Notes: a model not told the origin generated them from the sequence alone. DNA of 64,000 nt from Paroceanicella profunda (GCF_005887635.2 NZ_CP040818.1:2138501-2202500), one strand, 5' to 3'. Counted from the stretch's first letter, positions 34,855 to 46,630 are shown. A program made the numbers and translations.

Positions 34855-35712
34855 ATGATGACGACTCCCCCCGATCTCTTCGATATCGACCTGCTCGCGC
34901 GCCGCCGCGCCAGGCTGCCGGCGCCGGAGACCTTCCTGCACCGCGAGGCCGCGGCGCGAGTCTCAGAACGCCTGATCGAGGTTAACAGATCGTTTAGCGC
35001 ACCGGCGGTGATCGGCTGGCAGGCGCCGGTCTGGGCGGAGGAACTGGCGGGAAACCCGCGTCTCTCCGGGGCCCCCGCACTGGTGGAGGACACGGAAGTG
35101 CTGGCGCTGGAGCGTGGCGCGCAGGACCTGGTGGTGCACGGGCTGGGCCTGCACTGGTCGCGTGACCCGGTGGGCACGCTGATCCAGATGCGGCTGGGGC
35201 TGAAGCCGGACGGGCTGATGCTGGCGGTGAGCTTCGGCGGCCAGACCCTGCACGAGCTGCGCGCGGCCCTGGCGGAGGCCGAGGTGGAGCGCGCCGGCGG
35301 CCTGTCGCCCAGGGTGGCGCCGATGGCCGAGATTCGTGACCTGGGGGCCTTGCTGCAACGGGCGGGCTTCGCGATGCCGGTGGCGGACACGGAGCGGCTC
35401 ACGGTCACCTATGCCTCGCCGCTCAACCTGATGCGGGAGCTGCGCGCGATGGGGGAGGGCAACGTGATGCGGCAGCGGCGTCGGGTTCCGCTGCGCCGTG
35501 ACGTGCTGTTGCGGGCCTGCGAGATCTACCAGGCGCGCTGGGCGGGTGCCGACGGGCGGGTGCCGGCGACCTTCGATCTGGTGTTTCTCACCGGCTGGGC
35601 TCCGTCGGCGGACCAGCCGGTGCCGAAGCGCCCGGGCTCGGCCGTGGCGCGGCTGGCGGATGCGCTGGGCACCGCCGAGCGCAGCGCCGGCCAGAAGGCC
35701 GGCGAGGATTGA
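34855..35712 (+). CDS. methyltransferase-fold protein (BioC/NDUFAF5-like) with degenerate SAM motif
   Basis: 285 residues. It starts with a helical cap (DLFDIDLLARRRARLPAPETFLH, REAAARVSERL) like NDUFAF5 and BioC. The position of the usual SAM-binding glycine loop reads VIGWQAPVWAEELAGNP, without ExGxGxG. Later blocks are well kept: DLVVHGLGLHWSRDPVGTLI, GLMLAVSFGGQTLHELR, GGLSPRVAPMAEIRDLGALL and FDLVFLTGWAP. In mitochondria NDUFAF5 is a complex I assembly hydroxylase; the alphaproteobacterial relative may do the same, but this is inference. Divergent from comF by about 90 bp; 83 bp before hemH. Confidence 0.85.
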   Translation: MMTTPPDLFDIDLLARRRARLPAPETFLHREAAARVSERLIEVNRSFSAPAVIGWQAPVWAEELAGNPRLSGAPALVEDTEVLALERGAQDLVVHGLGLHWSRDPVGTLIQMRLGLKPDGLMLAVSFGGQTLHELRAALAEAEVERAGGLSPRVAPMAEIRDLGALLQRAGFAMPVADTERLTVTYASPLNLMRELRAMGEGNVMRQRRRVPLRRDVLLRACEIYQARWAGADGRVPATFDLVFLTGWAPSADQPVPKRPGSAVARLADALGTAERSAGQKAGED

Positions 35713-35795
35713 CGGGCGCGACCGCTGCGCACTTGGAGCCCGGCGTGGCGCGGGGTACACCGGGCCTGCCACCCAGAGGACAGAGGAGTGCCACG

Positions 35796-36881
35796 ATGGC
35801 TGACGAGACGGACCGGGACCAGCCGGGGCAGGGGCGCCTGGCCCATGCGCCCGCAGACCACCCCGCGCAACCGCGGGCCCGGGTGGGGGTGATCCTGTCC
35901 AACCTGGGCACGCCGGATGGCACGGATTACTGGTCCATGCGGCGCTATCTCTCTGAATTCCTGTCGGATTCCCGGGTGATCGATTACCCGCGCTGGAAGT
36001 GGCAACCGATTCTCCAGGGCATCATCCTCACGAAGCGCCCGTTCAGTTCCGGCCGCGCCTATGCCAGTATCTGGAACACCGAGCGTGACGAGAGCCCGCT
36101 GCTGACCACCACGCGTGAGCAGACGGAGGCGGTGCGGGCCGGCCTCGCCGCGCTGTTCGGCGACAGCGTGATGGTCGATTTCTGCATGCGGTACGGCAAT
36201 CCGTCCACCGAGAGCGTGATCCGGCGCATGCAGGCGGCGGGCTGCGAGCGCATCGTGTTCTTCCCGCTCTACCCGCAATATGCCGGGGCCACCACGGCCA
36301 CCGCGAATGACCAGGCGTTCCGCGCGCTGATGAAGCTGAAATGGCAGCCCTCCATCCGCACCGTGCCGGCCTATTATGACCATCCGCTCTACATCGACGC
36401 GCTGGCGCGCTCGGTGGAGGCGGTGTACGCGGGAATGGAGCGGCGGCCGGAGCACCTCATCACCTCCTATCACGGTGTGCCGAAGCGCTACCTGATGGAG
36501 GGCGACCCCTATCACTGCCAGTGCCGGAAGACCTCGCGCCTGCTGCGCGATCGGCTCGGGATGAGCGATGACGAGCTGAAGGTGACCTTCCAGTCGAAGT
36601 TCGGGCCGGAGGAGTGGCTGCAGCCCTACACGGTCGAGGAGGTGGCGCGGATGGCCAGGGCCGGCACACGGCGCATCGCGATCATGGCGCCGGCCTTCTC
36701 GTCGGATTGCGTGGAGACGCTGGAGGAGATCAACGAGGAGATCCGCGAGAGCTTCCTGCACGCCGGCGGTGAGGAATTCACCTATATTCCCTGCCTGAAC
36801 GCGGGTGACGCGCATGTGGCGATGCTGATCGACATCCTGTGCCGGGAGCTTCAGGGCTGGGCGGTGCCCGCCGCAGGCTGA
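35796..36881 (+). CDS. hemH: ferrochelatase
   Basis: 361 residues. It inserts Fe2+ into protoporphyrin IX, the last step of haem synthesis. VGVILSNLGTPDGTDYWSMR (about 28-47) opens the domain; the catalytic His is in HLITSYHGVPKRYL (about 220-235), the second key residue Glu in APAFSSDCVETLEEINEE (about 297-314). Between them DPYHCQCRKTSRLL carries the cysteines of the ferrochelatase GDPYHCQC motif, and the C-terminus has FTYIPCLNAGDAHVAM. The ATG at 35796 was chosen for AGAGGAG upstream; a more upstream in-frame ATG adds unconserved residues. The N-terminal 27 residues are hydrophilic. Confidence 0.97.
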   Translation: MADETDRDQPGQGRLAHAPADHPAQPRARVGVILSNLGTPDGTDYWSMRRYLSEFLSDSRVIDYPRWKWQPILQGIILTKRPFSSGRAYASIWNTERDESPLLTTTREQTEAVRAGLAALFGDSVMVDFCMRYGNPSTESVIRRMQAAGCERIVFFPLYPQYAGATTATANDQAFRALMKLKWQPSIRTVPAYYDHPLYIDALARSVEAVYAGMERRPEHLITSYHGVPKRYLMEGDPYHCQCRKTSRLLRDRLGMSDDELKVTFQSKFGPEEWLQPYTVEEVARMARAGTRRIAIMAPAFSSDCVETLEEINEEIRESFLHAGGEEFTYIPCLNAGDAHVAMLIDILCRELQGWAVPAAG

Positions 36882-36914
36882 GCCCGGGCAGCGCAGTACC
36901 GGCAGACATGAAAA

Positions 36915-36941
36915 CGCCCGGCCCTCGAAAGAGGCCGGGCG
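36915..36941 (-). terminator. rho-independent terminator between hemH and a convergent small gene
   Basis: An 11-bp stem with one bulged C (CGCCCGGCCCTC at 36915-36926, GAGGCCGGGCG at 36931-36941) and a GAAA loop. Four A residues lie just before it on the plus strand, giving a T-run for minus-strand transcripts from the 62-residue gene. It may also stop hemH read-through. Confidence 0.8.
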
Positions 36942-36975
36942 AAGGGAATTCTGTTTTCAGGATGTCTGCTGGCCG

Positions 36976-37164
36976 TCAGGCCACGGAGACACGACGCGGG
37001 GTGACGACGGCCGGCGCGCGCGCGGCCGATTCCTCTCCCGCATTCACGGCGCGACCCGTGAACGTGAGGTTCCCGACACGTACACTCATGCGCCCGTCAC
37101 GGTGGTACCGGACGATTTCACCCTGAACGGAGACACAGCTCCCGATGACGATGGTTCCAAGCAT
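36976..37164 (-). CDS. small conserved-looking protein, 62 residues
   Basis: A short gene with a good ribosome site (GGGAAAGGAAACGCC before the ATG) and a dedicated terminator downstream. The sequence MLGTIVIGSCVSVQGEIVRY with RDGRMSVRVGNLTFTGRAV reads as a small beta-rich protein; the C-terminal 20 residues are Ala/Val/Arg-rich. I recall similar short proteins in other Rhodobacterales, but cannot name a family or function. The A/T-richer sequence upstream (37190-37290) is a plausible promoter region. Confidence 0.65.
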   Translation of the reverse strand: MLGTIVIGSCVSVQGEIVRYHRDGRMSVRVGNLTFTGRAVNAGEESAARAPAVVTPRRVSVA

Positions 37165-37286
37165 TGGCGTTTCCTTTCCCCGAATGAGGCGGCTGTTATG
37201 TAGTTTCTATGGCCGCTGTGTTAAAGATGCGTGAAGATTGAGGGAGATGCACGTACCATTTTCGTCGGAGACGGTAAAATCGTTCG

Positions 37287-37685
37287 TCATATCCACTGCA
37301 TGAGATGCGGGATGAGTGGCACATCCGCATCGGGCATGGGGTAGTCGCGCAGCGCGTTCGGGCGCACCCAGCGGATGGTCTGCCCTTCGCGCGGCGCCGG
37401 AATTCCCTGCCATTTCCGACAGATATAGAGCGGCATCAGCAGGTGGAAGCTCTCATAGGCGTGGGAGGCGAAGGTGAGCGGGGCAAGGCAGCTCTGCCAG
37501 GTCTCGATGCCCAATTCTTCGTGAAGTTCGCGGATGAGGGCGGCTTCCGGGGTCTCCCCCGGCTCCACCTTTCCGCCCGGGAACTCCCACAGGCCGGCCA
37601 TGGACTTGCCTTCCGGGCGCTGCGCGAGCAGCACCCGGCCGTCGGGGTCGATCAGCGCGCAGGCCGAGACGAGCACCGATTTCAC
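37287..37685 (-). CDS. mutT: 8-oxo-dGTP diphosphatase (Nudix)
   Basis: 132 residues from a GTG at 37685 that overlaps the argJ stop codon (GTGA), indicating translational coupling. It sanitises the nucleotide pool by hydrolysing 8-oxo-dGTP. The Nudix box GGKVEPGETPEAALIRELHEE (about 36-56) is complete with the REXXEE core. The N-terminal VSACALIDPDGRVLLAQRPEG and the C-terminal IRWVRPNALRDYPMPDADVP are MutT-like. The gene order parvulin-argJ-mutT beside secA recurs in Rhodobacterales. Confidence 0.93.
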   Translation of the reverse strand: MKSVLVSACALIDPDGRVLLAQRPEGKSMAGLWEFPGGKVEPGETPEAALIRELHEELGIETWQSCLAPLTFASHAYESFHLLMPLYICRKWQGIPAPREGQTIRWVRPNALRDYPMPDADVPLIPHLMQWI

Positions 37686-39040
37686 GAGCGGTAATCCGCG
37701 TTGATCTCGATGTAGCGGTGGGTGAGGTCGCAGGTCCAGACCGTGGCGGCCCCGCTGCCCACGCCCACGTCGACATGGATGTCGATCTCGGCGCGCTTCA
37801 TGTAGGCGGCACCGTCTTCCTCGCGATAGGCGGGCGAGACCCAGCCGTTCTCGGCCACCACCGTGTCGCCGAAGCGGATGGTGAGCTTGTCGCGGTCGGC
37901 CGCCTGGCCGGACTTGCCGACGGCCATCACGATGCGGCCCCAGTTCGGGTCCTCGCCGGCCAGCGCGGTTTTCACCAGCGGCGAGTTCGCGATGGCGAGG
38001 CCGATGGTGCGGGCGGCCGCGGTGCTCTTCGCGCCGGTGACGGAAACGGAGACGAATTTCGTCGCCCCCTCGCCGTCGCGCACCACCTGCTGGGCGAGGT
38101 CCAGCATCACCTCGCCGAGCGCGTCGGAGAACGCCTTGCCGGCGGCGGAGGTGGCGGAGGTGATCGGCGCCATCTTCGCCTTGTTGGTGGCGGCCAGCAC
38201 CAGGCTGTCGGAGGTGGAGGTGTCGCCGTCCACGGTGATGCAGTTGAAGGTGGCGGCGTTGCGCGCGGAGAGGATCTTCTGCAGCACCGGCTGCGCGATG
38301 CAGGCATCGGTGAAGATGAACACCAGCATGGTGGCCATGTCCGGCGCGATCATGCCGGACCCCTTGGCGAAACCGGAGATCGTCACCGGAGTGCCGTCGA
38401 TCTCCACCATGCGGGTGCACCCTTTCGGAAAGGTGTCCGTGGTCATGATGGCGCGGGCGGCGAATTCCATCTTCTCGGGGGAGAGGCCGGCGGCGAGTTC
38501 GTCCATCTTCGCGGTGATGCGCTCGGCGGGCAGGGGCTCGCCGATCACCCCGGTGGAGGCGACGAAGACCTTGCCGGGCCGGGTGCCGATGGCGGCGGCG
38601 GCGGAGGCGGCGGTGGTCTCCACCCCGATGCGGCCGTTCGAGCCGGTGAAGGCATTGGAGTTGCCGGAGTTCACCAGGATGCCGTACTTGCCCTTGGGCG
38701 CGGTGCCCTCGGCCTCACGCGCGATGATCTCCTCGCACCAGTGCACCGGGGCGGAGCGGGTGAGCGAGCGGGTGAACACGCCGGCCACGGAGGCGCCGGC
38801 GTCGATCTCGGCCAGCATCACGTCCAGCCGGCCCTTGTAGCGCACCCCGGCCTCCACGGCCGAGAGCCGCACGCCGGCGATGGCGGGCAGGGCGGGGAAG
38901 CCGCCCTCGGGCGCCAGCGGCGAGACCGCGGGCGCGGCTTTCACCGGCGCGGCTGCGGCGGCTTTCGCCTTGTCCTTCTTGCCGCCGTTCTTCTTGTCGG
39001 CTTTCGCCTTCTTGGCTTTCTTGCCGTCGTCCTTGGCCAT
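37682..39040 (-). CDS. argJ: bifunctional glutamate N-acetyltransferase/amino-acid acetyltransferase
   Basis: 452 residues. It recycles the acetyl group between N-acetylornithine and glutamate in arginine synthesis. SPLAPEGGFPALPAIAGVRL starts the conserved part. The autocleavage site is in GSGMIAPDMATMLVFIFTDA, where the Thr after MA becomes the new N-terminal nucleophile of the beta chain. NSGNSNAFTG, TGVIGEPLP, CITVDGDTSTSDS and EDPNWGRIVMAVGKSG are intact. The first roughly 40 residues are an unusual Lys/Ala-rich extension (KKAKKAKADKKNGGKKDKAK) absent from the usual family start. ATG 39040 has GGGAACAAATCC upstream. The stop overlaps the mutT start. Confidence 0.95.
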   Translation of the reverse strand: MAKDDGKKAKKAKADKKNGGKKDKAKAAAAAPVKAAPAVSPLAPEGGFPALPAIAGVRLSAVEAGVRYKGRLDVMLAEIDAGASVAGVFTRSLTRSAPVHWCEEIIAREAEGTAPKGKYGILVNSGNSNAFTGSNGRIGVETTAASAAAAIGTRPGKVFVASTGVIGEPLPAERITAKMDELAAGLSPEKMEFAARAIMTTDTFPKGCTRMVEIDGTPVTISGFAKGSGMIAPDMATMLVFIFTDACIAQPVLQKILSARNAATFNCITVDGDTSTSDSLVLAATNKAKMAPITSATSAAGKAFSDALGEVMLDLAQQVVRDGEGATKFVSVSVTGAKSTAAARTIGLAIANSPLVKTALAGEDPNWGRIVMAVGKSGQAADRDKLTIRFGDTVVAENGWVSPAYREEDGAAYMKRAEIDIHVDVGVGSGAATVWTCDLTHRYIEINADYRS

Positions 39041-39256
39041 GGATTTGTTCCCGGATGTCCCCGTCAGTCGCTGTTCAGGCGCGTGTTGCAGATAGAATCG
39101 GGCCGCGGAAACGGTGTTCCGCGGCCCGGGCACTCTAGAGGGAAAACGGTTCGGACTGAACCTGCCTGAACCCGGGCGTCCCCTCTGACTGGTCGAAGCG
39201 GAGCAGGATCCCTTCCCGGATCGCGGTTCAACCCGGAACGGTCCTGCCCCGGCAGC

Positions 39257-40180
39257 TTACTGGCCCAGGAGGGCCGGATCCTTGATCGCGTCGGCCGGGA
39301 TGCCGGTGTCCGGCTTCTCGATCTTCGCAGCGGCGCGCAGGGCGTCGACGCGCTCGCGCACCACGTTCTCGGAGAGCTGGTTCACAAGCTGGTCATGAAT
39401 CTCGTCCAGCGTGGGCTTGGGCTTCACGCGGGTGTCGTTGAGCTTGATCACGTGCCAGCCGAACTGGGTCTGGACGGGGTCGGAGACCTGGCCCTTTTCC
39501 AGGCCGAAGGCCACTTCCTCGAAGGCGGGAACCATCTGGCCCTTGCCGAACCAGCCGAGCTCGCCGCCCTGCGGGCCGGAGGGGCCGGTGGACTTGTCCT
39601 TGGCCAGGGTGGCGAAATCGGCGCCGCCGTCCAGCTCTGCCTTGATCTCCTTGGCCTCGTCCTCGGTCTCGACCAGGATGTGGCTGGCGTTGATCTCCTG
39701 CTCCTCGGGCAGGTTCGCGACCTGCGCGTCATAGGCGGCCTTCACCGCCTCGTCGGTCACGGTCTCGTCGATCGACTTGCGGATGAGCGCGCCGGCGATG
39801 GCGTCGCGGCGGGCATTCTCCACTGCGAGCTTCACGCCGTCGGTCTGGTCCAGGCCCTCCTCCTCGCCGGCCTTGGCGAGCAGGATCTGGTTCACGACCT
39901 GGTCGATCAGCGCGGGGAACAGCACGTCGCCGGGGAGCTTCTTGTACTGGTCGGGCAGCGCGGCCCAGACCATGTTGATCTGCCCCAGGGTGATCTCCTC
40001 GCCGTCGACGGTGGCGACGACGGACTGGGCGGTGTAGTCGGCCGCTGCGGGAGCTTCGTCGGCCGCGGCGGGAGCCGTCGCATCCGGCGTCGTGGCCGGA
40101 GCGGTGTCCTGCGCGAAGGCCGCCGGAACGAGGGCCGCGGAGGCGAGCAGCGCCAGGGCCGTCGAGGAGAGCAATTTCAT
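39257..40180 (-). CDS. periplasmic parvulin-type peptidyl-prolyl cis-trans isomerase
   Basis: 307 residues. The signal peptide MKLLSSTALALLASAALVPA is cleaved after AFA. It continues through an Ala/Pro/Thr-rich linker into a SurA-like helical chaperone region (about 60-150) and a parvulin domain (about 160-260): NASHILVETEDEAKEIKAEL, GGADFATLAKDKSTGPSGPQ, GGELGWFGKGQMVPAFEEVA and FGWHVIKLNDTR. It should help outer-membrane or secreted proteins fold. ATG with GAAAGGAA upstream. Located between argJ and divergent secA, fitting a role in the export pathway. Confidence 0.93.
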   Translation of the reverse strand: MKLLSSTALALLASAALVPAAFAQDTAPATTPDATAPAAADEAPAAADYTAQSVVATVDGEEITLGQINMVWAALPDQYKKLPGDVLFPALIDQVVNQILLAKAGEEEGLDQTDGVKLAVENARRDAIAGALIRKSIDETVTDEAVKAAYDAQVANLPEEQEINASHILVETEDEAKEIKAELDGGADFATLAKDKSTGPSGPQGGELGWFGKGQMVPAFEEVAFGLEKGQVSDPVQTQFGWHVIKLNDTRVKPKPTLDEIHDQLVNQLSENVVRERVDALRAAAKIEKPDTGIPADAIKDPALLGQ

Positions 40181-40451
40181 GAAAGTTCCTTTCGTGCATG
40201 TCTGCGGCACGGCCGCTGGGGGTCGGAGCGCCCGCGTCCCCGGGTGCCGTTGACAGGTGCCGCCACGCCCCTTACATCTCGGCCCGGCCGATTTGAGGCC
40301 ACGGCGGCGACTTGCCCTCATCTACTGCGTCGGACGCTGGCGGACAATCCCCCCAACGCTCCTGTGAACGCAAGCCGGGGGTGCGTGCCGCCTTCATGAG
40401 ATTCCGCGCCCAAGAGACGGCGCACCCGCGACGTGACTGGGAGAGCAGACA

Positions 40452-43319
<2,868 letters not shown>

Positions 43320-43346
43320 TCCGGACCGCGCCCGCGCGAAACCCCT

Positions 43347-43380
43347 CACCGCCGCCCCGGTTCCCGCCGGGGCGGCGGTG
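43347..43380 (+). terminator. stem-loop after secA
   Basis: CACCGCCGCCCCGG (43347-43360) pairs perfectly with CCGGGGCGGCGGTG (43367-43380) around a six-base loop; the tail is tcgtttccgg. Stem quality is very high, the T-run weak. Confidence 0.75.
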
Positions 43381-43878
43381 TCGTTTCCGGGGGGGCGAGA
43401 GGGCGCTCGGGTCTCCGCGTGGAGGCAACTCTGCCGGAGCTGAGGTGTCCGACGTCTTCTGTCTCTCCAGAAGCGCGGGGCGCCGGCGCGGGATCGGGCC
43501 CGGGCAACGCATCCTGCGGAACAGGCTCCGGCCGCACCCCTTGGCCGAGGCACCGTCCGCGCCCCGCACTTCGTCGGAGGCACCGTCCGGCCCCGCATCT
43601 CGGCCAGGCCCCGACAGTGGGGCCGCAGTCCGGGGATGAGCGATGGCCTCCCACGCCCCGGGGAAGGGGCGACCGGGTGGTTGAGGGCCATGGCACATGG
43701 ACCGGCCCCCTGAACCCGGGGCCACCAGTTCGCGTGAAAACCCGGGCGCACGAGGGGCGGCACCGGCCCGGGAAAGCGCGCGGTGGCGGACGGGGTGCGG
43801 CGCGCCTCACCCTTCCCGCGGCGCCTGTCTCCGCCAGAGCGCCCCCTCCCGGCTGCGCCGGTGAGAGGGCGCAGCCGG
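43381..43878. other. spacer between convergent secA and a molybdenum hydroxylase gene
   Basis: No supported gene. From about 43519 to 43598 there are traces of a 29-bp unit (TTGGCCGAGGCACCGTCCGC and TTCGTCGGAGGCACCGTCCG at 43541 and 43570, with a shorter, more divergent copy before). The remainder is unstructured GC-rich sequence. Confidence 0.6.
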
Positions 43879-46164
43879 TCAGACCACGCCTTGCAGCGCC
43901 TTCCACACCGTGAGCGGGGTGTAGGGCGGCCGCAGGGCGGAGACGCCGGCGGAGGCGAGCGCGTTCTGCACCGCCAGTGCCAGCGCCGGCAGCGCGCCGA
44001 CCGAACCGGCCTCGCCGCAGCCCTTCACGCCCAGCGGGTTCGTGGTGGAGCGGACCTCGTTGAAGCTGGTCTCGAACATCGGCAGGTCCGCGGCGCGCGG
44101 CATGGCGTAATCCATGAACGAGCCGGTGAGCGGCTGGCCGGTGTCCGGGTCCCAGACCGCCGCCTCGCCGAGCACCTGTCCCGCCCCCTGCGCGATGCCG
44201 CCATGCACCTGGCCGGAGGCCAGCAGCGGGTTCACGATCACCCCGAAATCATCGGTCACGACGTGGCGCAGGTAGGTGGTTTCGCCGGTTTCCGGGTCGA
44301 TCTCCACTTCCGCCGCGTGGCAGCCGTTGGGGAAGGTGGAGGTGCTGTCGCCCACCCGGCCCTGGCCGAGGATCTCCGCCTCCGCCGCAAGTTCCAGCAG
44401 GGTGACGGTGCGGTCCGTGCCGGCGATGCGGAACACGCCGCCCTCCTCGGCGGAGAAGGCGATGTCGGCCGGGGCGGCCTCCAGCCGGTCTGCCGCGCGC
44501 TCCAGCCCCTTGGCGATCACGTCCTCGGCGGCGAGGAGGAACACCCGGCTCGCCATGATCAGCGAGCGCGAGCCGCCCGTGCCGCCGCCCAGCGGCAGCC
44601 GGGCGCTGTCACCCGCCGCGAGGCGGATGGAGCCGAAGGGCAGGCCCAGCTTCTCGTGCACGATCTGCGCCCAGGCGGTCTCGTGGCCCTGGCCGGTGCT
44701 CTGGGTGCCCACGGCGGTGTCCACGGAGCCGTCGGTGTTCACCAGGATGGTGGCGTTCTCGTTCGGCCCGCCGCCGGTGCGCTCGAAGTAGTAGCTCACC
44801 GAGAGGCCGCGCAGCTTGCCTCGCGCCGCGCTTTCGGCGCGGCGGGCCGGGAAACCGGCATAGTCGACGGCCGCCAGGGTGCGGTCCAGGTTCGCCTCCG
44901 GGTCGGCGCTGTCGAACAGGAAGCCGCCCTGGGTGAGATAGGGGATCTGCGCGGCGCGGATCAGGTTGCGGCGGCGCAGCTCGGCCCCGTCGATGCCGGT
45001 GACGGCGGCGGCGGCCTCCATCACCTGCTCGGTGACATGGATCACCTCCGGCCGTCCGGCGCCGCGATAGGCGTCGGTGGGCGTGGTGTTGGTGAGCACG
45101 CCGCGCACCCGGTGGTGGAACACCGGCACGTCGTACATGCCGCCCAGCAGCGGGGCGGAGAACAGCGTGTGCACGCCCGGCCCCGAGGAGGAATAATACG
45201 CGCCGAGGTTCGACACCGAGGAGACGCGAAGCGCCAGCACCCGGCCCTCCGCGTCAAAGGCGCCCTCGGCCTCGGAGGTGAGGTCGCGGCCCTGCGCGTC
45301 GGAGAGGAAGCTCTCCGAGCGGTCGCCCACCCATTTCACCGGCTGGCCGGTGTCCTTCGCGGCGCGGGCGGCGAGCGGGTATTCCGGGTGGTCCATCAGC
45401 TTCATGCCGAAGCCGCCGCCCACGTCCGGCGTGTGGCAGCGCACCTTCTCGGCCGGCACGCCCAGGCCGCGGGCCAGGTTGTCGCGGGCGGAATGGGCGC
45501 CCTGGTTGCCGGTCCAGGCCTCCCAGCTCTCCGTCTCGGGCAGGTAGCGCACCAGGATGCCGCGCGGCTCCATCGGGTTCACCACCACGCGCTGGTTGAC
45601 CACCGTCATCCGGGCGATGTGGGCGGCCGCGGCGAAGGCGGCCTCGGTGCCCGCGGCGTCGCCGATGTCCCAGTCATAGGCGACATTGCCCGGAGCGGCC
45701 TCATGCAGCACCGGCGCGCCGGGCGAGAGCGCGGCCTCGGGCGTGACCACGACGTCGAGATCCTCGAACTCCATCTCCACCAGCTCGGCGGCATCGCGGG
45801 CGATGTCGCGCGTCTCGGCCACGATCCAGGCCACCGGCTGGCCGACGAAGCGCACCACCCCGTCCGCGAGCCGCGGCAGCAGCACCTCGGCGAAATCCCG
45901 CCCGTCGCTCTGCTTCAGCGGCATGCGGAAGGTGATGGGCCCGAGATCGGCGGTCTCGGCATGGGTGTAGACGGCCCGCACGCCGGGCAGGGCGCGGGCC
46001 TCGGTCACGTCCAGCGCGGTGAGCCGGGCATGGGCCACGGGGCTGCGCACCGCGTGGCCGATCAGGATGCCGGGCAGGGCGATGTCGTCGACATACGTGC
46101 CGGTGCCGGTAAGAAAACGCTGGTCCTCGACGCGGGACGCGGGTTGGCCGATGCCGAATTTCAT
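43879..46164 (-). CDS. xanthine dehydrogenase/CoxL-family molybdopterin-binding large subunit (second orphan)
   Basis: 761 residues, full length. It starts MKFGIGQPASRVEDQRFLTG, very like the 5.8 kb paralogue (MTKFGVSQPVTRVEDTRFLT). Signatures are [40 protein letters not shown] (form II loop), GQGHETAWAQIVHEKLG, GGTGGSRSLIM and GCGEAGSVGALPALALAV with the catalytic Glu. No iron-sulfur or FAD subunit is encoded next to it, so partner subunits must come from elsewhere. Similarity to the 5.8 kb protein is higher than either shows to CoxL at 25.7 kb, judging from the N-terminus and the GGSRS region. A long upstream in-frame extension is non-homologous and ignored. Confidence 0.9.
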   Translation of the reverse strand: MKFGIGQPASRVEDQRFLTGTGTYVDDIALPGILIGHAVRSPVAHARLTALDVTEARALPGVRAVYTHAETADLGPITFRMPLKQSDGRDFAEVLLPRLADGVVRFVGQPVAWIVAETRDIARDAAELVEMEFEDLDVVVTPEAALSPGAPVLHEAAPGNVAYDWDIGDAAGTEAAFAAAAHIARMTVVNQRVVVNPMEPRGILVRYLPETESWEAWTGNQGAHSARDNLARGLGVPAEKVRCHTPDVGGGFGMKLMDHPEYPLAARAAKDTGQPVKWVGDRSESFLSDAQGRDLTSEAEGAFDAEGRVLALRVSSVSNLGAYYSSSGPGVHTLFSAPLLGGMYDVPVFHHRVRGVLTNTTPTDAYRGAGRPEVIHVTEQVMEAAAAVTGIDGAELRRRNLIRAAQIPYLTQGGFLFDSADPEANLDRTLAAVDYAGFPARRAESAARGKLRGLSVSYYFERTGGGPNENATILVNTDGSVDTAVGTQSTGQGHETAWAQIVHEKLGLPFGSIRLAAGDSARLPLGGGTGGSRSLIMASRVFLLAAEDVIAKGLERAADRLEAAPADIAFSAEEGGVFRIAGTDRTVTLLELAAEAEILGQGRVGDSTSTFPNGCHAAEVEIDPETGETTYLRHVVTDDFGVIVNPLLASGQVHGGIAQGAGQVLGEAAVWDPDTGQPLTGSFMDYAMPRAADLPMFETSFNEVRSTTNPLGVKGCGEAGSVGALPALALAVQNALASAGVSALRPPYTPLTVWKALQGVV

Positions 46165-46630
46165 GATGCTGCTCTCCCAGGGTCCGATCCGGCGCATAGT
46201 GCTGGGCAGCGCGGCGAGGTCAATAGCCGAAGCGCCGGCACGCGGGCCGAGCCGGGCAGGGCAAGGCCGAGTTGGGCAGAGTAAGGCCGAGACGGGCCGG
46301 GCAAGGCCGAGATGGCAGGGCAAGGCCGAGGCGGGCAGCGCAGGGCTGAGCTGGGCAGCGCATAGCCGAGCCAGACAAAGCCAGGCCGGGCCGGGCAGGG
46401 CCAAGGCGGGCCGGGCAGGGCCAAGCCGGGCCGGGCAGGGCCAAGCCGGGCAGGGCGCGGGGACGACCCCGGGTGACATTGCGCCCGCCCCGCCGATATG
46501 GTCTTCATGTCCCCGGAAGCGGCCCCCCGCGCGGGTGGGCCCGGGGCCGCCCGTGCGGGCCTGTCGGATGGCCGGGCGGGCGCTCCGGCGGCACCTCGGT
46601 GTGAACCGGAAGCAGGGTGGAGATGATCCT
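46165..46630. other. spacer between divergent genes, mostly a 20-bp array
   Basis: It should carry promoters for the minus-strand large-subunit gene and the plus-strand PstS/OmpA gene. The middle is an 11-unit 20-bp array (listed separately). The 46456-46630 part is unique, and a ribosome site for the TTG start is found at its end. Confidence 0.65.
46245..46455. repeat. 20-bp tandem array, eleven units
   Basis: The register is exact: units start at 46245, 46265, 46285, 46305 (19 bp), 46324, 46344, 46364, 46384, 46404, 46424 and 46444 (partial). The consensus is GGCCGAGCCGGGCAGGGCAA. The last four units (GGCCGGGCAGGGCCAAGCCG) are nearly identical and younger; earlier units carry several substitutions each. 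Homogenisation thus proceeds from one end. Confidence 0.95.
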
